This document shows positions 1 through 8,682 of a stretch of 64,000 nucleotides of DNA, in pieces. Every line of letters begins with the position of its first letter. The stretch's first letter is position 1. The notes under the pieces were generated by a model. The model was not told where the DNA came from, ran no database searches, and saw only the letters and a list, made by a program, of their open reading frames with translations. Both the position numbers and the translations under genes were made by a program. The stretch comes from Iodobacter fluviatilis (GTDB lineage: Bacteria > Pseudomonadota > Gammaproteobacteria > Burkholderiales > Chitinibacteraceae), in the NCBI RefSeq assembly GCF_900451195.1, contig NZ_UGHR01000001.1:1674001-1738000 (forward strand), read 5' to 3'.

Positions 1-32
1 TTAATTTTAATTGTTTTCATAAAGGTTTATCA

Positions 33-989
33 ATGGAATTGCCAGAAGAAACGCCGGATAAAACTGAGATTACAGATGCTGAGCATGGATTTAATTTGTT
101 TATGATTGTGGTGTCTTGTTTGAATGCTTATGCTTTGCACCAGAGCATGACAGGCTCGGGCTATGGCCCTGCTTATTTAATGGTTCTTTCTCTTTTTGGA
201 TTATTCTTGAGTTATATCGTGGTGCTAATTTGGGCAGGTAACGTAAAAGCAAGACTATGGCTTGTGTTTAAGCATTCACTCATGATTAACGGCCTCGTTT
301 TTATTGCAATGGGGATTGCAATGAACGGGCCATCTGCTCAGACTGAAAATGATACGGTGAATAAGTCTGGCAATATGATTTCGGCCTCTGTTGATTCGGT
401 TAATTATATGCATGATTGGGCTGTGAAATATACATTAACCGATTTGCGTAGTAATCAGGCCATAGGCGGCAGTATTGTTGATTTTTTAGACGGGCCGGGT
501 GGAAAAAATTGCTGTATCAGCTTGCCGAAACAATGGCAGCCGGGAATGTACGTGAGTGTTGATTGGCAAGAGGCGGATAAAACACATACTAAACCCGATA
601 AATATCATCGTGAATTAGAAATACCCCGCTATCAGCAGCCTGGCGGTCTTTATGTCTTGTTCCATCCAATGCAGGAAGTTGAGCTTGTGGTATCTAGTGT
701 CGAGCCGGGTTATCCGGGCTGGCCGGGAAAAATAAAAAAAGATGCAATGGCCGCGTGTGTTGAACGGCTTTCGGAAAAGGAGTGTAAGCGGAATTTGCCG
801 AAATATGCGCCTAATTCTAATGAGAGCCTTGCACGGGGTTATAGAGAGTCATGCTTAGAAGTGAATATATTGGATACTAGTGATCCAGAAGGGAATCGCA
901 AAGCTTGTCAAAAATTTGTTGAGAATTGTAAAAAGGACTGGGATATCTCTGATAAAAAAATGTGCGAATTAGATTACAAGGAAGACTAG
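33..989 (+). CDS. DUF3304-type membrane-anchored protein, probable partner/immunity of the Tle1 effector
   Basis: 318 residues. Three hydrophobic segments lie in the first ~110 residues (about 20-37, 46-68 and 80-98), followed by a soluble domain. That domain has the pattern typical of DUF3304: GGS...DGPGGKNCCISLP then W-PG-V-V-W. The C-terminal third is Cys-rich (C at EKECKR, ESCLEV, KACQKF, ENCKKD), which suggests disulfides in the periplasm. An AAAGG ribosome site precedes the ATG. The stop codon lies 2 nt before the next start, so the two genes are surely co-transcribed. DUF3304 proteins are commonly encoded next to type VI lipase effectors and are thought to protect the producer from them. 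That role is inferred here from position only. Confidence 0.7.
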   Translation: MELPEETPDKTEITDAEHGFNLFMIVVSCLNAYALHQSMTGSGYGPAYLMVLSLFGLFLSYIVVLIWAGNVKARLWLVFKHSLMINGLVFIAMGIAMNGPSAQTENDTVNKSGNMISASVDSVNYMHDWAVKYTLTDLRSNQAIGGSIVDFLDGPGGKNCCISLPKQWQPGMYVSVDWQEADKTHTKPDKYHRELEIPRYQQPGGLYVLFHPMQEVELVVSSVEPGYPGWPGKIKKDAMAACVERLSEKECKRNLPKYAPNSNESLARGYRESCLEVNILDTSDPEGNRKACQKFVENCKKDWDISDKKMCELDYKED

Positions 990-991
990 TT

Positions 992-3178
992 ATGTCAGCA
1001 AGATTTTCTTCAGAGTGCAGACCAAATCCTTTGGTGCTAGAAGCAAAGGAGCAGGATCAACGCAGCATTACTCAAAACCGCCCCAAAAGCCTGCCATGCA
1101 AGCAAGACATTTACCTCGGTTTCTTTTTTGACGGTACAAATAATAATAAATACCGTGATACAGATGCTTTTGCTCATAGCAATGTGGCGCGTTTGTATGA
1201 GGTGTACTCTGGTGAACCCACCGTTGCTAAATTGAAAGTCCTTAAAAAAGCAGCTAAAGCAGATGCCGCCGCAGCGTGGTCTTCAGTCATCCCAAAGGAT
1301 GAGAAAAAGTATTATCGTAAAACGTATATTCCTGGCGTCGGCACGCCCTTTATTGAACTGGGTGATTCAGGAGAGGGGATGGACAACACCTTGGGCTTGG
1401 CCATGTCCAAGCATGGCGAGGTCCGTATTAATTGGGCCTTATTGCAAGTCAGTAATCATATTCATGCGGCCATTATGGGGACGCAGTTTAGTGATCCTTT
1501 AAAAGACGATGCTGAGTTGGCGACAGAAATGCTGGATGAAACAGCGCGAGATCGAGGGTCTCAATATTCAATCCGCACACCTAGCCGAGGCCGCGGTTTT
1601 ATTTTGCAGGATAGGTCGCAAAAGCTAGCTAAAGCCATTGCACCGATTGTTCGAGGCTCACCCACTATTCGTTCTGTTCGTCTTTCCGTGTTTGGTTTTT
1701 CACGCGGTGCGGCCGAGGCTAGGGTTTTCTGCAGCTGGCTGCAAAAATATTACAGCGATGGCATTGCAGGTATTCCTTTAAAAATCGATTTTTTGGGCAT
1801 TTTTGATACGGTTGCCTCGGTTGGTTTGGCCAACTCGGTGCCGATTGGCGGTGTTGAAGGGCACTATGCTTGGGCCAGTGAGGAGAACTTGCAGGTCAGC
1901 TCTGCAGTTAAGCGTTGTGTGCATCTGGTATCAGCACATGAAGTGCGTGGCTCGTTTCCACTTGATTCAATTGGCAGTGGTGCACACTGTAAAGAGGTGG
2001 TCTACCCCGGTGTGCATTCGGATGTAGGTGGTGGCTACCCGCCAAATGATCAGGGGCGCTCTATTGGTGAGGGGGCGGCGGGGGATGCAAAAAAGCTTTC
2101 GCAAATTCCTTTGGCACAAATGTACCGCGAAGCCTTGATTGCCAGTGTGCCCTTGCTGGCCCCAATAGATTTTAATGATTTTCATCAAAGCAATTTCAAG
2201 ATTGATCCAGTCACGGTCAAAGTCTTTAACGATTATATTGCGGCCACGCGCTTTGGCAGCGGCAAGCCATCTGGCGTGATGTGGCTGACAGAAATACAGG
2301 CTGAAGAGCCTTTGCTGCAGATTATTCACCGCCACTATGGCATTTTCTTGCGCTGGCGAAAAAGCATGCTGGGTAAGGTTCATTTGCTGCCCGGTATTGC
2401 AGCTTCGCTGGATAGTGCAGCGAAAAAAACGCAGGACCGGCATGACTTACAAACAACGGATCAGGCTTTACAGCAGGAATTAAATATGCTGGAAAAATAC
2501 TCGCCCCTTGTTTCTGAGCTTTCTATCTGGCCAGCAAAAGTGGGCGATTGGAGTGGCGGAGTTTCTACAGAGTGGCATAAGCAGGAGGCGGTGTCGCCAG
2601 CAAGTAAAGTTTTATTTGAAACGCTGGTTCATGATTCCAGAGCATGGTTTAAACCCGGTAATTTTAGCGATGATGATCAGGTTTGGTTTAATGATGGAGG
2701 CATGGAAAAATCACGAAAAATAATGATTAAAAGTATTGAAGCGGAACAAGAAAGGATTCGCTCACCCTATCGTTTAAGTGATGAGCAAATGAAGTTGGTT
2801 GATAATAAAGATTACAAAAAGAATGTTGAGCGAATTGAAAATCTGAAAACCAATAAAACGTATATGGTAAGAAGCGGGGGCCAGGAGCCGATCAGGCTTT
2901 ATGGCTATCTGCGCTGGCGGCATGTTTTTGGTGCAGCGGCTCTGTCTGCTCCGCTGCAAGAGCCTGTCAGCAAAGAAGTCATGCGCCGCAGAGAGCTTGA
3001 AAATCAGCAGCATGAGAATAATCTGCAAAGCTTAAATCAGCAAAACATCAATGCCAGAAAGCGTTATCAGGAAGGGCAAATAAATGCCCAAAGTTATGGA
3101 GAAGCTTTGCGGGATAATAGCTTACGTATGAGTGCTGAGCATCAGAGGCATGCTGCTGCAATGGCAGCAATAAAATAA
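992..3178 (+). CDS. Tle1-family (DUF2235) T6SS phospholipase effector
   Basis: 728 residues from the ATG preceded by AAGGAAG; an upstream in-frame ATG at 962 lies inside the previous gene and has no ribosome site. Alpha/beta-hydrolase of the DUF2235/Tle1 family: the opening strand motif LGFFFDGTNNN (~43-53), nucleophile elbow GFSRG with Ser ~237, the DFLGIFDTVASVG strand carrying a conserved Asp, and the HSDVGGGY segment (~342-349). Tle1 enzymes are delivered by type VI secretion and hydrolyse membrane phospholipids of rival cells. No signal peptide is seen, which fits that route. The C-terminal ~70 residues are charged and Gln-rich, probably coiled coil, and may mediate loading. No T6SS structural gene, VgrG or PAAR lies nearby, so this is an orphan effector locus. 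Confidence 0.85.
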   Translation: MSARFSSECRPNPLVLEAKEQDQRSITQNRPKSLPCKQDIYLGFFFDGTNNNKYRDTDAFAHSNVARLYEVYSGEPTVAKLKVLKKAAKADAAAAWSSVIPKDEKKYYRKTYIPGVGTPFIELGDSGEGMDNTLGLAMSKHGEVRINWALLQVSNHIHAAIMGTQFSDPLKDDAELATEMLDETARDRGSQYSIRTPSRGRGFILQDRSQKLAKAIAPIVRGSPTIRSVRLSVFGFSRGAAEARVFCSWLQKYYSDGIAGIPLKIDFLGIFDTVASVGLANSVPIGGVEGHYAWASEENLQVSSAVKRCVHLVSAHEVRGSFPLDSIGSGAHCKEVVYPGVHSDVGGGYPPNDQGRSIGEGAAGDAKKLSQIPLAQMYREALIASVPLLAPIDFNDFHQSNFKIDPVTVKVFNDYIAATRFGSGKPSGVMWLTEIQAEEPLLQIIHRHYGIFLRWRKSMLGKVHLLPGIAASLDSAAKKTQDRHDLQTTDQALQQELNMLEKYSPLVSELSIWPAKVGDWSGGVSTEWHKQEAVSPASKVLFETLVHDSRAWFKPGNFSDDDQVWFNDGGMEKSRKIMIKSIEAEQERIRSPYRLSDEQMKLVDNKDYKKNVERIENLKTNKTYMVRSGGQEPIRLYGYLRWRHVFGAAALSAPLQEPVSKEVMRRRELENQQHENNLQSLNQQNINARKRYQEGQINAQSYGEALRDNSLRMSAEHQRHAAAMAAIK

Positions 3179-3284
3179 TATTGAAGCCTGCATTTTTGAA
3201 TTTTTCCCTTTGTCTTGTTTTGTATTGTTGCAGGCACTGCATAAAAGGCGGCAATAATTGCCGAAGACTTGTGCCGGTTTGTTT

Positions 3285-3310
3285 CAAAGCCCGCTGAATG
3301 CGGGCTTTTT
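3285..3310 (+). terminator. Rho-independent terminator after the Tle1 gene
   Basis: An 8-bp perfect stem (AAGCCCGC / GCGGGCTT) with a 5-nt loop is followed by a T-rich run. It separates the effector pair from the flagellar cluster. Confidence 0.75.
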
Positions 3311-3312
3311 GC

Positions 3313-3330
3313 TTGGCACGCTTCCTGCTT
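3313..3330 (+). promoter_or_regulatory. Sigma-54 promoter of the flgB operon
   Basis: TTGGCACGCTTCCTGCTT matches the -24/-12 consensus TGGCACG-N4-TTGC closely, with exact GG-N10-GC spacing. It lies about 60 nt before flgB. RpoN control of rod/hook genes is common in polarly flagellated proteobacteria. No enhancer site was identified. Confidence 0.75.
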
Positions 3331-3387
3331 ACAATAACGGGGAAAGCGCGTATTGTGTGGCGTGATGAGATAAACAGGAGTTTGGCT

Positions 3388-3792
3388 ATGTTAGGTCGTT
3401 TGGACGATTACTTCCGCCCGCAGGAAACTGCGCTGTCGCTGCGCAGCCAGCGGCAAGAGGTATTGGCTTCAAATATTGCTAACAATGACACGCCGGGCTA
3501 CAAGGCGCGCGATTTTGATTTCAAAAAAACATTTGAAGCCGCTTTGCAAAAAAATCCGGTGAAACCGCTGCAAAGCACTGATCCGCGCCATCTGCAGCCT
3601 AAAGATAATCTTGATCCTTTATCAAAGGCATTGCTCTACCGCAATCCAAGGCAATCGGGTATTGATGGCAATACGGTGGATATGAATGCTGAAATGGCGG
3701 CGTTTTCAGATAACGCGATTCGCTATCAGGCAGGGATTACTTTTATGCAAAAGCGGATTGAAGGCATGCGCACTGCGCTGACTGGCCAATAA
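3388..3792 (+). CDS. flgB: Flagellar basal-body rod protein FlgB
   Basis: 134 residues from the ATG preceded by CAGGAG; a longer in-frame ATG lies inside the upstream terminator and is rejected. FlgB is one of the proximal rod proteins linking the MS ring to the distal rod; it crosses the periplasm after export through the flagellar type III apparatus. The conserved rod/hook signature near residues 27-40 (LASNIANNDTPGYKARDFDF) is intact, and the C-terminal helix (AAFSDNAIRYQAGITFMQKRI) is typical. It is the first gene of flgBCDEFGHI, with 10 nt to flgC. The length is usual for the family. Confidence 0.95.
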   Translation: MLGRLDDYFRPQETALSLRSQRQEVLASNIANNDTPGYKARDFDFKKTFEAALQKNPVKPLQSTDPRHLQPKDNLDPLSKALLYRNPRQSGIDGNTVDMNAEMAAFSDNAIRYQAGITFMQKRIEGMRTALTGQ

Positions 3793-3802
3793 GGGATAAA
3801 TG

Positions 3803-4216
3803 ATGTCGATGTTCAGAGTATTTGATATTGCGTCTACTGCGATGCACGCGCAGACCACCCGTCTGAATACGGTGGCATCTAATTTAGCCAATGCGGAGTC
3901 AATTACCAGCTCTAATGGCCAGCCTTATCGTGCCAAGCAGGTGGTTTTCCAGTCAGCGCCGATTGCGGGGGGCGGCAAGGGCGCGGTAGGGGTGCAGGTT
4001 TCTGACGTGATTGAAGATCAATCCCCGCCTAAGCTGGTGTATGACCCCAAAAATGTGTTGGCCGATGCCAATGGTTATGTGGCGATGCCCAATGTCAATG
4101 TGGTTGAAGAAATGAGCAATATGATATCCGCTTCGCGCTCTTATCAAACCAATGCCGATGTAATGAATACGGCTAAAACCCTGCTGCTGCGCACCTTGGC
4201 GCTTGGTCAGTCATAA
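3803..4216 (+). CDS. flgC: Flagellar basal-body rod protein FlgC
   Basis: 137 residues beginning [17 protein letters not shown]. The start at the second of two adjacent ATGs gives better spacing from AAGGGA and matches FlgC proteins, which usually open MS-F-FD. Rod component stacking next to FlgB. The N-terminal flagellar rod motif [13 protein letters not shown] and the C-terminal [21 protein letters not shown] segment shared by axial proteins are both present. Separated from flgD by a short gap with a TAAGGAT ribosome site, so translation within the operon is tightly coupled. Confidence 0.95.
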   Translation: MSMFRVFDIASTAMHAQTTRLNTVASNLANAESITSSNGQPYRAKQVVFQSAPIAGGGKGAVGVQVSDVIEDQSPPKLVYDPKNVLADANGYVAMPNVNVVEEMSNMISASRSYQTNADVMNTAKTLLLRTLALGQS

Positions 4217-4227
4217 GGATAATCATC

Positions 4228-4899
4228 ATGATCCCTCGTACAACGATTAATTCGACTACTGATTACTCTTCCATTAATAAGAAGGTGGATAGCAAAGCTT
4301 CGGCGGCAGATCAGCAGCAGGATCGCTTTTTAAAGTTGCTGGTAAAGCAGTTGCAGAGCCAGGACCCGATGAATCCTATGGATAACGCGGCTACAACCAG
4401 CCAGATGGCTCAGATCAGCAGCGTAACGGGGATTGAAAAGCTCAATACCACGATGCAATCGATGATGGCGAGTTTTGCCTCGGCGCAAAGTTTTCAGGCG
4501 GCCGCTCTGATTGGCAAAGAGGTACTGACCCAAGGCAATCAGATGAAGTTTGATGGCACAAAGCCGATCGATGCCCGGGTGGATTTGCCTGCCAATGTAA
4601 GCAATATCAAGGTGACCATTACCGATAAAAATGGCGCGGTGGTAGATAAAATCACTTTGCCGCAGCAGGCTGCCGGAGCAGCTGGCGTGGTATGGGATGG
4701 TAAGCTGGATGGGGATAAGTTGGCGGCTGCGGGTGATTATTTTATTTCTGCGACGGGCGTGAAAGATGGCAAGGAAATTGCTTTAAATACCCTGACATGG
4801 CAAACGGCAAGCAGCGTTGAGTTGGCCAAAACGGGTGTAAATGTCATGTTAAGCAATCAAAAAACCGTTGCATTTAGCGATGTGAAACAAATTCGCTAA
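4228..4899 (+). CDS. flgD: Flagellar hook-capping protein FlgD
   Basis: 223 residues. FlgD forms the temporary cap under which FlgE subunits assemble the hook. The N-terminal capping domain signature is clear at ~30-65 (QDRFLKLLVKQLQSQDPMNP followed by the Asn/Ala-rich TTSQMAQ segment). The C-terminal half carries the Ig-like FLG-D domain (VVWDGKLDGDKLAAAGDYF, a FlgD signature). Hydrophilic, with no signal peptide, because export is through the flagellar channel. Sits between flgC and flgE as in most flagellar operons. Confidence 0.95.
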   Translation: MIPRTTINSTTDYSSINKKVDSKASAADQQQDRFLKLLVKQLQSQDPMNPMDNAATTSQMAQISSVTGIEKLNTTMQSMMASFASAQSFQAAALIGKEVLTQGNQMKFDGTKPIDARVDLPANVSNIKVTITDKNGAVVDKITLPQQAAGAAGVVWDGKLDGDKLAAAGDYFISATGVKDGKEIALNTLTWQTASSVELAKTGVNVMLSNQKTVAFSDVKQIR

Positions 4900-4929
4900 T
4901 CGTGAATAGAACAAGGTGAGGTTAGGGTT

Positions 4930-6228
4930 ATGGGTTTCCAGCAGGGCTTGAGTGGTTTAAGTGCGTCGTCTAAGAGCCTAGACGCAATCGGTAATAATAT
5001 CGCCAACTCGAGCACGGTCGGTTTTAAGCAATCGCGCTCGGAATTTGCGGATATGTACGCCAACTCTTTTGCCAGCTCCTCAACAATTTCCGGGATGGGC
5101 GGGCGCACGGTCGCTGTGACTCAGCAATTTGGTCAGGGCAATATTACGTCGACCAATAATCCGCTGGATATTGCCATTACAGGGAATGGTTATTTCCGTA
5201 TGGTGGATGGCGAGGCCGTAAGCTACACCCGTAATGGCCAGTTTCAGGTCGATAAAGAAGGTTTTATTGTGGGAAATACCGGTCAGAAATTAACAGGCTG
5301 GCCCTTTGATCTGAACGCTAATGCCTTACAAAAGGGCGGTACACCCACCCCTTTACAACTGGCTAATGGCAATATCGGTGCAAAAACCACGGGCTGGACT
5401 GAAGTTGCTGGCGGTGGGGTGAGTGCAGGCCTGCAGTTTGGGATGAATCTGGATGCCAGCCAGCTGGCTAAAGACAGAACCAATCCACTGGCGGCTAATT
5501 ATGTGGGGGCGTTAAACCCTGCAGATGTAAAAACCTTTACGAATTCTACCTCGGCGCAGGTCTATGACTCACAAGGGGTGGCTCATACGCTGACGATGTA
5601 TTTTACAAAAACAGCGCCTAATACATGGGAAGTGAGGACGCGATTTGATAGCGATCCTGTCTCTGCGCCCAATGACCCCGTTACCAATTTGCCCTATCCC
5701 AATGTGACTTTTGATTCAAATGGTAAATTGGTTGATAACACGCCGCTGTCATTTAGTACTACTTTGACTTCCGGGGCCACAACGCCGTTTGCGTTTCATG
5801 TTGGCCTTGAGGGGACCACACAATACGGCAGCCCATTTGGTGTGAACACGATCAAGCAGGATGGTTATCCGGATGGCGTTTTAACAGGCGTTGCGGTGGA
5901 CCGTGAAGGCGTGATTCTGGGGAAGTATTCTAATGGCCAGAACAGGGCGATTGGCCAGGTGACGCTGACCAACTTTACTAATTCTCAGGGTTTGCAAAAC
6001 TTAGGGGATAATCGCTGGGGTGAAACCTTTGCTTCGGGCCAACCCAGAACCAATGACCCGGGCACCAGTGATCTGGGCTCGCTTCAGTCTGCTTCTGTAG
6101 AAGATGCCAACGTTGATTTAACGGGTGAGCTGGTTAATCTGATTACGGCTCAGCGAACCTACCAGGCCAATGCGCAAACGATTAAGGCCCAGGATACTAT
6201 CCTGCAAACGATTGTGAACTTGCGTTAA
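4930..6228 (+). CDS. flgE: Flagellar hook protein FlgE
   Basis: 432 residues, slightly longer than the ~400-residue enterobacterial protein; the extra length is in the variable surface region (~150-330). FlgE polymerises into the universal joint between motor and filament. The N-terminal motif (GFQQGLSGLSASSKSLDAIG then NNIANSSTVGFK) and the C-terminal coiled-coil segment (NVDLTGELVNLITAQRTYQA) are intact. AAGGTGAGG precedes the ATG. A hairpin follows the gene. Confidence 0.95.
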   Translation: MGFQQGLSGLSASSKSLDAIGNNIANSSTVGFKQSRSEFADMYANSFASSSTISGMGGRTVAVTQQFGQGNITSTNNPLDIAITGNGYFRMVDGEAVSYTRNGQFQVDKEGFIVGNTGQKLTGWPFDLNANALQKGGTPTPLQLANGNIGAKTTGWTEVAGGGVSAGLQFGMNLDASQLAKDRTNPLAANYVGALNPADVKTFTNSTSAQVYDSQGVAHTLTMYFTKTAPNTWEVRTRFDSDPVSAPNDPVTNLPYPNVTFDSNGKLVDNTPLSFSTTLTSGATTPFAFHVGLEGTTQYGSPFGVNTIKQDGYPDGVLTGVAVDREGVILGKYSNGQNRAIGQVTLTNFTNSQGLQNLGDNRWGETFASGQPRTNDPGTSDLGSLQSASVEDANVDLTGELVNLITAQRTYQANAQTIKAQDTILQTIVNLR

Positions 6229-6237
6229 TCAATTTCT

Positions 6238-6264
6238 GCGTGGGCCTGTTTTTTATGCCCACGC
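6238..6264 (+). terminator. Hairpin between flgE and flgF, possible weak terminator or attenuator
   Basis: Perfect 8-bp stem GCGTGGGC / GCCCACGC with an 11-nt loop that itself carries a run of six T. No strong T tract follows, so partial termination or 3'-end protection of the flgE message is more likely than full termination. Confidence 0.4.
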
Positions 6265-6300
6265 TGTCTTTCTGATCGTCCTGCCTTTGAGTAAAAATCA

Positions 6301-7041
6301 ATGGATCGAATGTTGTACATTGCAATGACCGGGGCAAAGCAAACCATGCTGCGCCAAGCGTCTGTTGCCAATAATCTGGCCAATGTGGCTACGCCCGGTT
6401 TCAGGGCCGAGCTGACCGCTGCACGCGCAGTGCCGGTGATCGGCGGCAGCGGAGTGCCAAGCCGGGCTTATGTGGTTGAGCAGACCACCGGCGCTGATTT
6501 TACGCCGGGGATTGTGCAGCAGACTGGCCGGGCTTTGGATGTGGCGGTGAATGGGGAAGGCTGGCTGTCTGTGCAAACACCGACGGGCGAGGCTTATACG
6601 CGTAATGGCGGCTTTGAAATTGATGCGGCTGGGCTGTTGAAAACACGCAGCGGTTTGGTTGTGCAGGGTGAGAATGGCCCGCTGACTATTCCTGAAAATA
6701 CCCGTATTACGATTGCAAAAGACGGGACTATTTCAGGAGCGCCGTTTGATAATCCAGCACAGGCAGTAGAAATTGGGCGGCTTAAACTGGTTAATCCGTC
6801 CGAGCGTGAGCTCGAAAAAGGCAGTGATGGCTTATTCCGCCAAAGAAACGGCGAAGTAGCACAGGCGGATGCTGGCGTGAAACTTGCTTCGGAGTCTTTA
6901 GAGGTCAGTAATGTGAACCCGGTTGATCAGCTGGTACAAATGATCGGATCGCAGCGCCAATATGATTTACAAATCAAAATGATGCAAACCGTGGATCAGA
7001 ACGCCAGAAGTGCAGCGCAGTTGTTAACACTGACAGGCTAA
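6301..7041 (+). CDS. flgF: Flagellar basal-body rod protein FlgF
   Basis: 246 residues, usual length. Proximal rod protein. It opens MDRMLYIAMTGAKQTMLRQ with the LANVATPGFRAEL rod signature at ~30-42, the mid-protein GWLSVQTPTGEAYTRNG fold seen in FlgF/FlgG/FlgE, and the C-terminal ESLEVSNVNPVDQLVQMIGS helix. The ribosome site is weak (GAGT, about 10 nt upstream). The flgF-flgG gap is 139 nt, longer than elsewhere in the cluster; I see no convincing promoter in it. Confidence 0.93.
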   Translation: MDRMLYIAMTGAKQTMLRQASVANNLANVATPGFRAELTAARAVPVIGGSGVPSRAYVVEQTTGADFTPGIVQQTGRALDVAVNGEGWLSVQTPTGEAYTRNGGFEIDAAGLLKTRSGLVVQGENGPLTIPENTRITIAKDGTISGAPFDNPAQAVEIGRLKLVNPSERELEKGSDGLFRQRNGEVAQADAGVKLASESLEVSNVNPVDQLVQMIGSQRQYDLQIKMMQTVDQNARSAAQLLTLTG

Positions 7042-7180
7042 TCAGCGTGAGCAGCGGGCTGGATAGTTAATGCTTTATATTCAATCAGCCCTCTGAAGTA
7101 GGCATATTGTGTAGCTGAATAAGCAGGGGCCGCCTTATGCGCCCTGTAGCAATCAAACCAAAAAATAGGAAGTACGCATC

Positions 7181-7966
7181 ATGATGCGCTCGCTGTGGAT
7201 TGCCAAAACCGGCATGGATGCCATGCAGATGAATGTAGACGTCATCTCGCATAATCTGGCTAACGTCAGCACGAATGGTTTTAAGCGGGAACGTGCGGTA
7301 TTTGAAGATTTGCTTTACCAGAATTTACGTCAGCCCGGCGGATCAACCAGCGCGCAAACTCAGCAGCCAACAGGTTTGCAATTGGGAACCGGTGTGCGCC
7401 CCGTGGCCACGGCAAGAATTCATATGCAGGGTAATTTACAACTTACTGATGGCCCGCTGGATGTGGCGATTAATGGTCAGGGCTTTTTGCAAATTGCCAT
7501 GCCCGATGGCACTACGGCTTACACCCGTGATGGCTCGTTTCAGGTAGACAGCCAGGGCGCGGTGGTGACGGCAAGTGGCTATGCCTTGCAGCCTGCTTTA
7601 CAAGTTCCGCAGGGAACAACCAAGTTAACGATTGCTAAAGATGGTACGGTGACGGCGATTGTAAATAATGATTCGGCCGCACCTGTACAGCTGGGCAATA
7701 TTCAGCTGGCTACATTTATTAATCCGCCAGGCTTGCAGTCTGTGGGTGAAAACTTATACATGGAAACCACCGCTTCGGGTGCGCCAACGGTGGGTACGCC
7801 GGGCACCAATGGCCTGGGCGCGCTGAATCAGGGCTATGTAGAAACATCCAATGTGAATGTGACTGAAGAGTTGATCAATATGATTCAGGCGCAACGCTCT
7901 TTTGAAATTAATTCAAAGGCGATTAAAACGTCTGACGAAATGCTGCAAAAGCTGACGCAGCTTTAG
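7181..7966 (+). CDS. flgG: Flagellar distal rod protein FlgG
   Basis: 261 residues, the standard size. It forms the distal rod, the drive-shaft section passing through the L and P rings. It starts [18 protein letters not shown], with [20 protein letters not shown] near residue 27 and the long C-terminal motif [26 protein letters not shown] lies 9 nt before the first of two adjacent ATGs. The next gene, flgH, follows after 16 nt. Confidence 0.95.
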   Translation: MMRSLWIAKTGMDAMQMNVDVISHNLANVSTNGFKRERAVFEDLLYQNLRQPGGSTSAQTQQPTGLQLGTGVRPVATARIHMQGNLQLTDGPLDVAINGQGFLQIAMPDGTTAYTRDGSFQVDSQGAVVTASGYALQPALQVPQGTTKLTIAKDGTVTAIVNNDSAAPVQLGNIQLATFINPPGLQSVGENLYMETTASGAPTVGTPGTNGLGALNQGYVETSNVNVTEELINMIQAQRSFEINSKAIKTSDEMLQKLTQL

Positions 7967-7982
7967 TCTTAAAGGAGTCTGA

Positions 7983-8669
7983 ATGATGATGCGCCTTGCC
8001 GTTACGGCAATGATTGCCGTTTTGCTTGCCGCTTGCAGTACCACACCGCCATCGGTGGTGACGCTGCCGACAACGGCCAGACCCGTGCAGCCTGTGGTGG
8101 CAAGTATCAATAATGGCTCTATTTTTCAGCCCAATAGCTCGCGCTTGTTGTTTGAAGAGCGCGTGGCCCGGAATATCGGTGATTTGCTGAATATCACGAT
8201 TGAAGAAAACCTTTCTGCCGTGAATACGTCTAATAGCAGCAGTAATAAGGCTGGATCACTCGATTACAGTACCACCGGCAATATTCCTTTAGTGCCGTGG
8301 GATATTGAAAAATACTTCTCGCGGGAGGGGGCTGCGGCTGTGAAGCTGGCAGGAACCAATAAATTTGAAGGTAAGGGGGCAACCAATAGCACCAACACCT
8401 TTAAAGGTACGATTTCGGTTACGGTAACTGATTTATTGGCCAATGGTAATTTGATCGTGGGCGGTGAAAAGCAAGTTGCCGTGAATAATCAAATTAATAC
8501 CCTGCGTTTTACCGGCGTGGTTAATCCGCTGGATATCAAGGCGGGGAATACGATTTCATCGAATAAAGTGGCCGATGCGCGCATCGAGCAACTGGGCGTG
8601 GGCTCCATGGCGGATGCCAATACCATAGGCTGGTTGCAGCGGTTTTTCTTAAATGTCATGCCATTTTGA
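7983..8669 (+). CDS. flgH: Flagellar L-ring lipoprotein FlgH
   Basis: 228 residues. FlgH assembles the L ring in the outer membrane around the rod. The N-terminus is a lipoprotein signal with lipobox LLAAC, giving acylated Cys at residue 19. The FlgH body is clear: LFEERVARNIGDLLNITIEE and the C-terminal GVVNPLDIKAGNTISSNKVA segment. AAAGGAG precedes three tandem ATG codons; the first is used here. Confidence 0.95.
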   Translation: MMMRLAVTAMIAVLLAACSTTPPSVVTLPTTARPVQPVVASINNGSIFQPNSSRLLFEERVARNIGDLLNITIEENLSAVNTSNSSSNKAGSLDYSTTGNIPLVPWDIEKYFSREGAAAVKLAGTNKFEGKGATNSTNTFKGTISVTVTDLLANGNLIVGGEKQVAVNNQINTLRFTGVVNPLDIKAGNTISSNKVADARIEQLGVGSMADANTIGWLQRFFLNVMPF

Positions 8670-8682
8670 ATAGGTTGTGTGT

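Noticed and set aside
7127..7140. GG-N10-GC spacing before flgG, resembling sigma-54
   Set aside because: It lacks the TGGCACG and TTGC contexts seen at flgB and flgJ; chance match.
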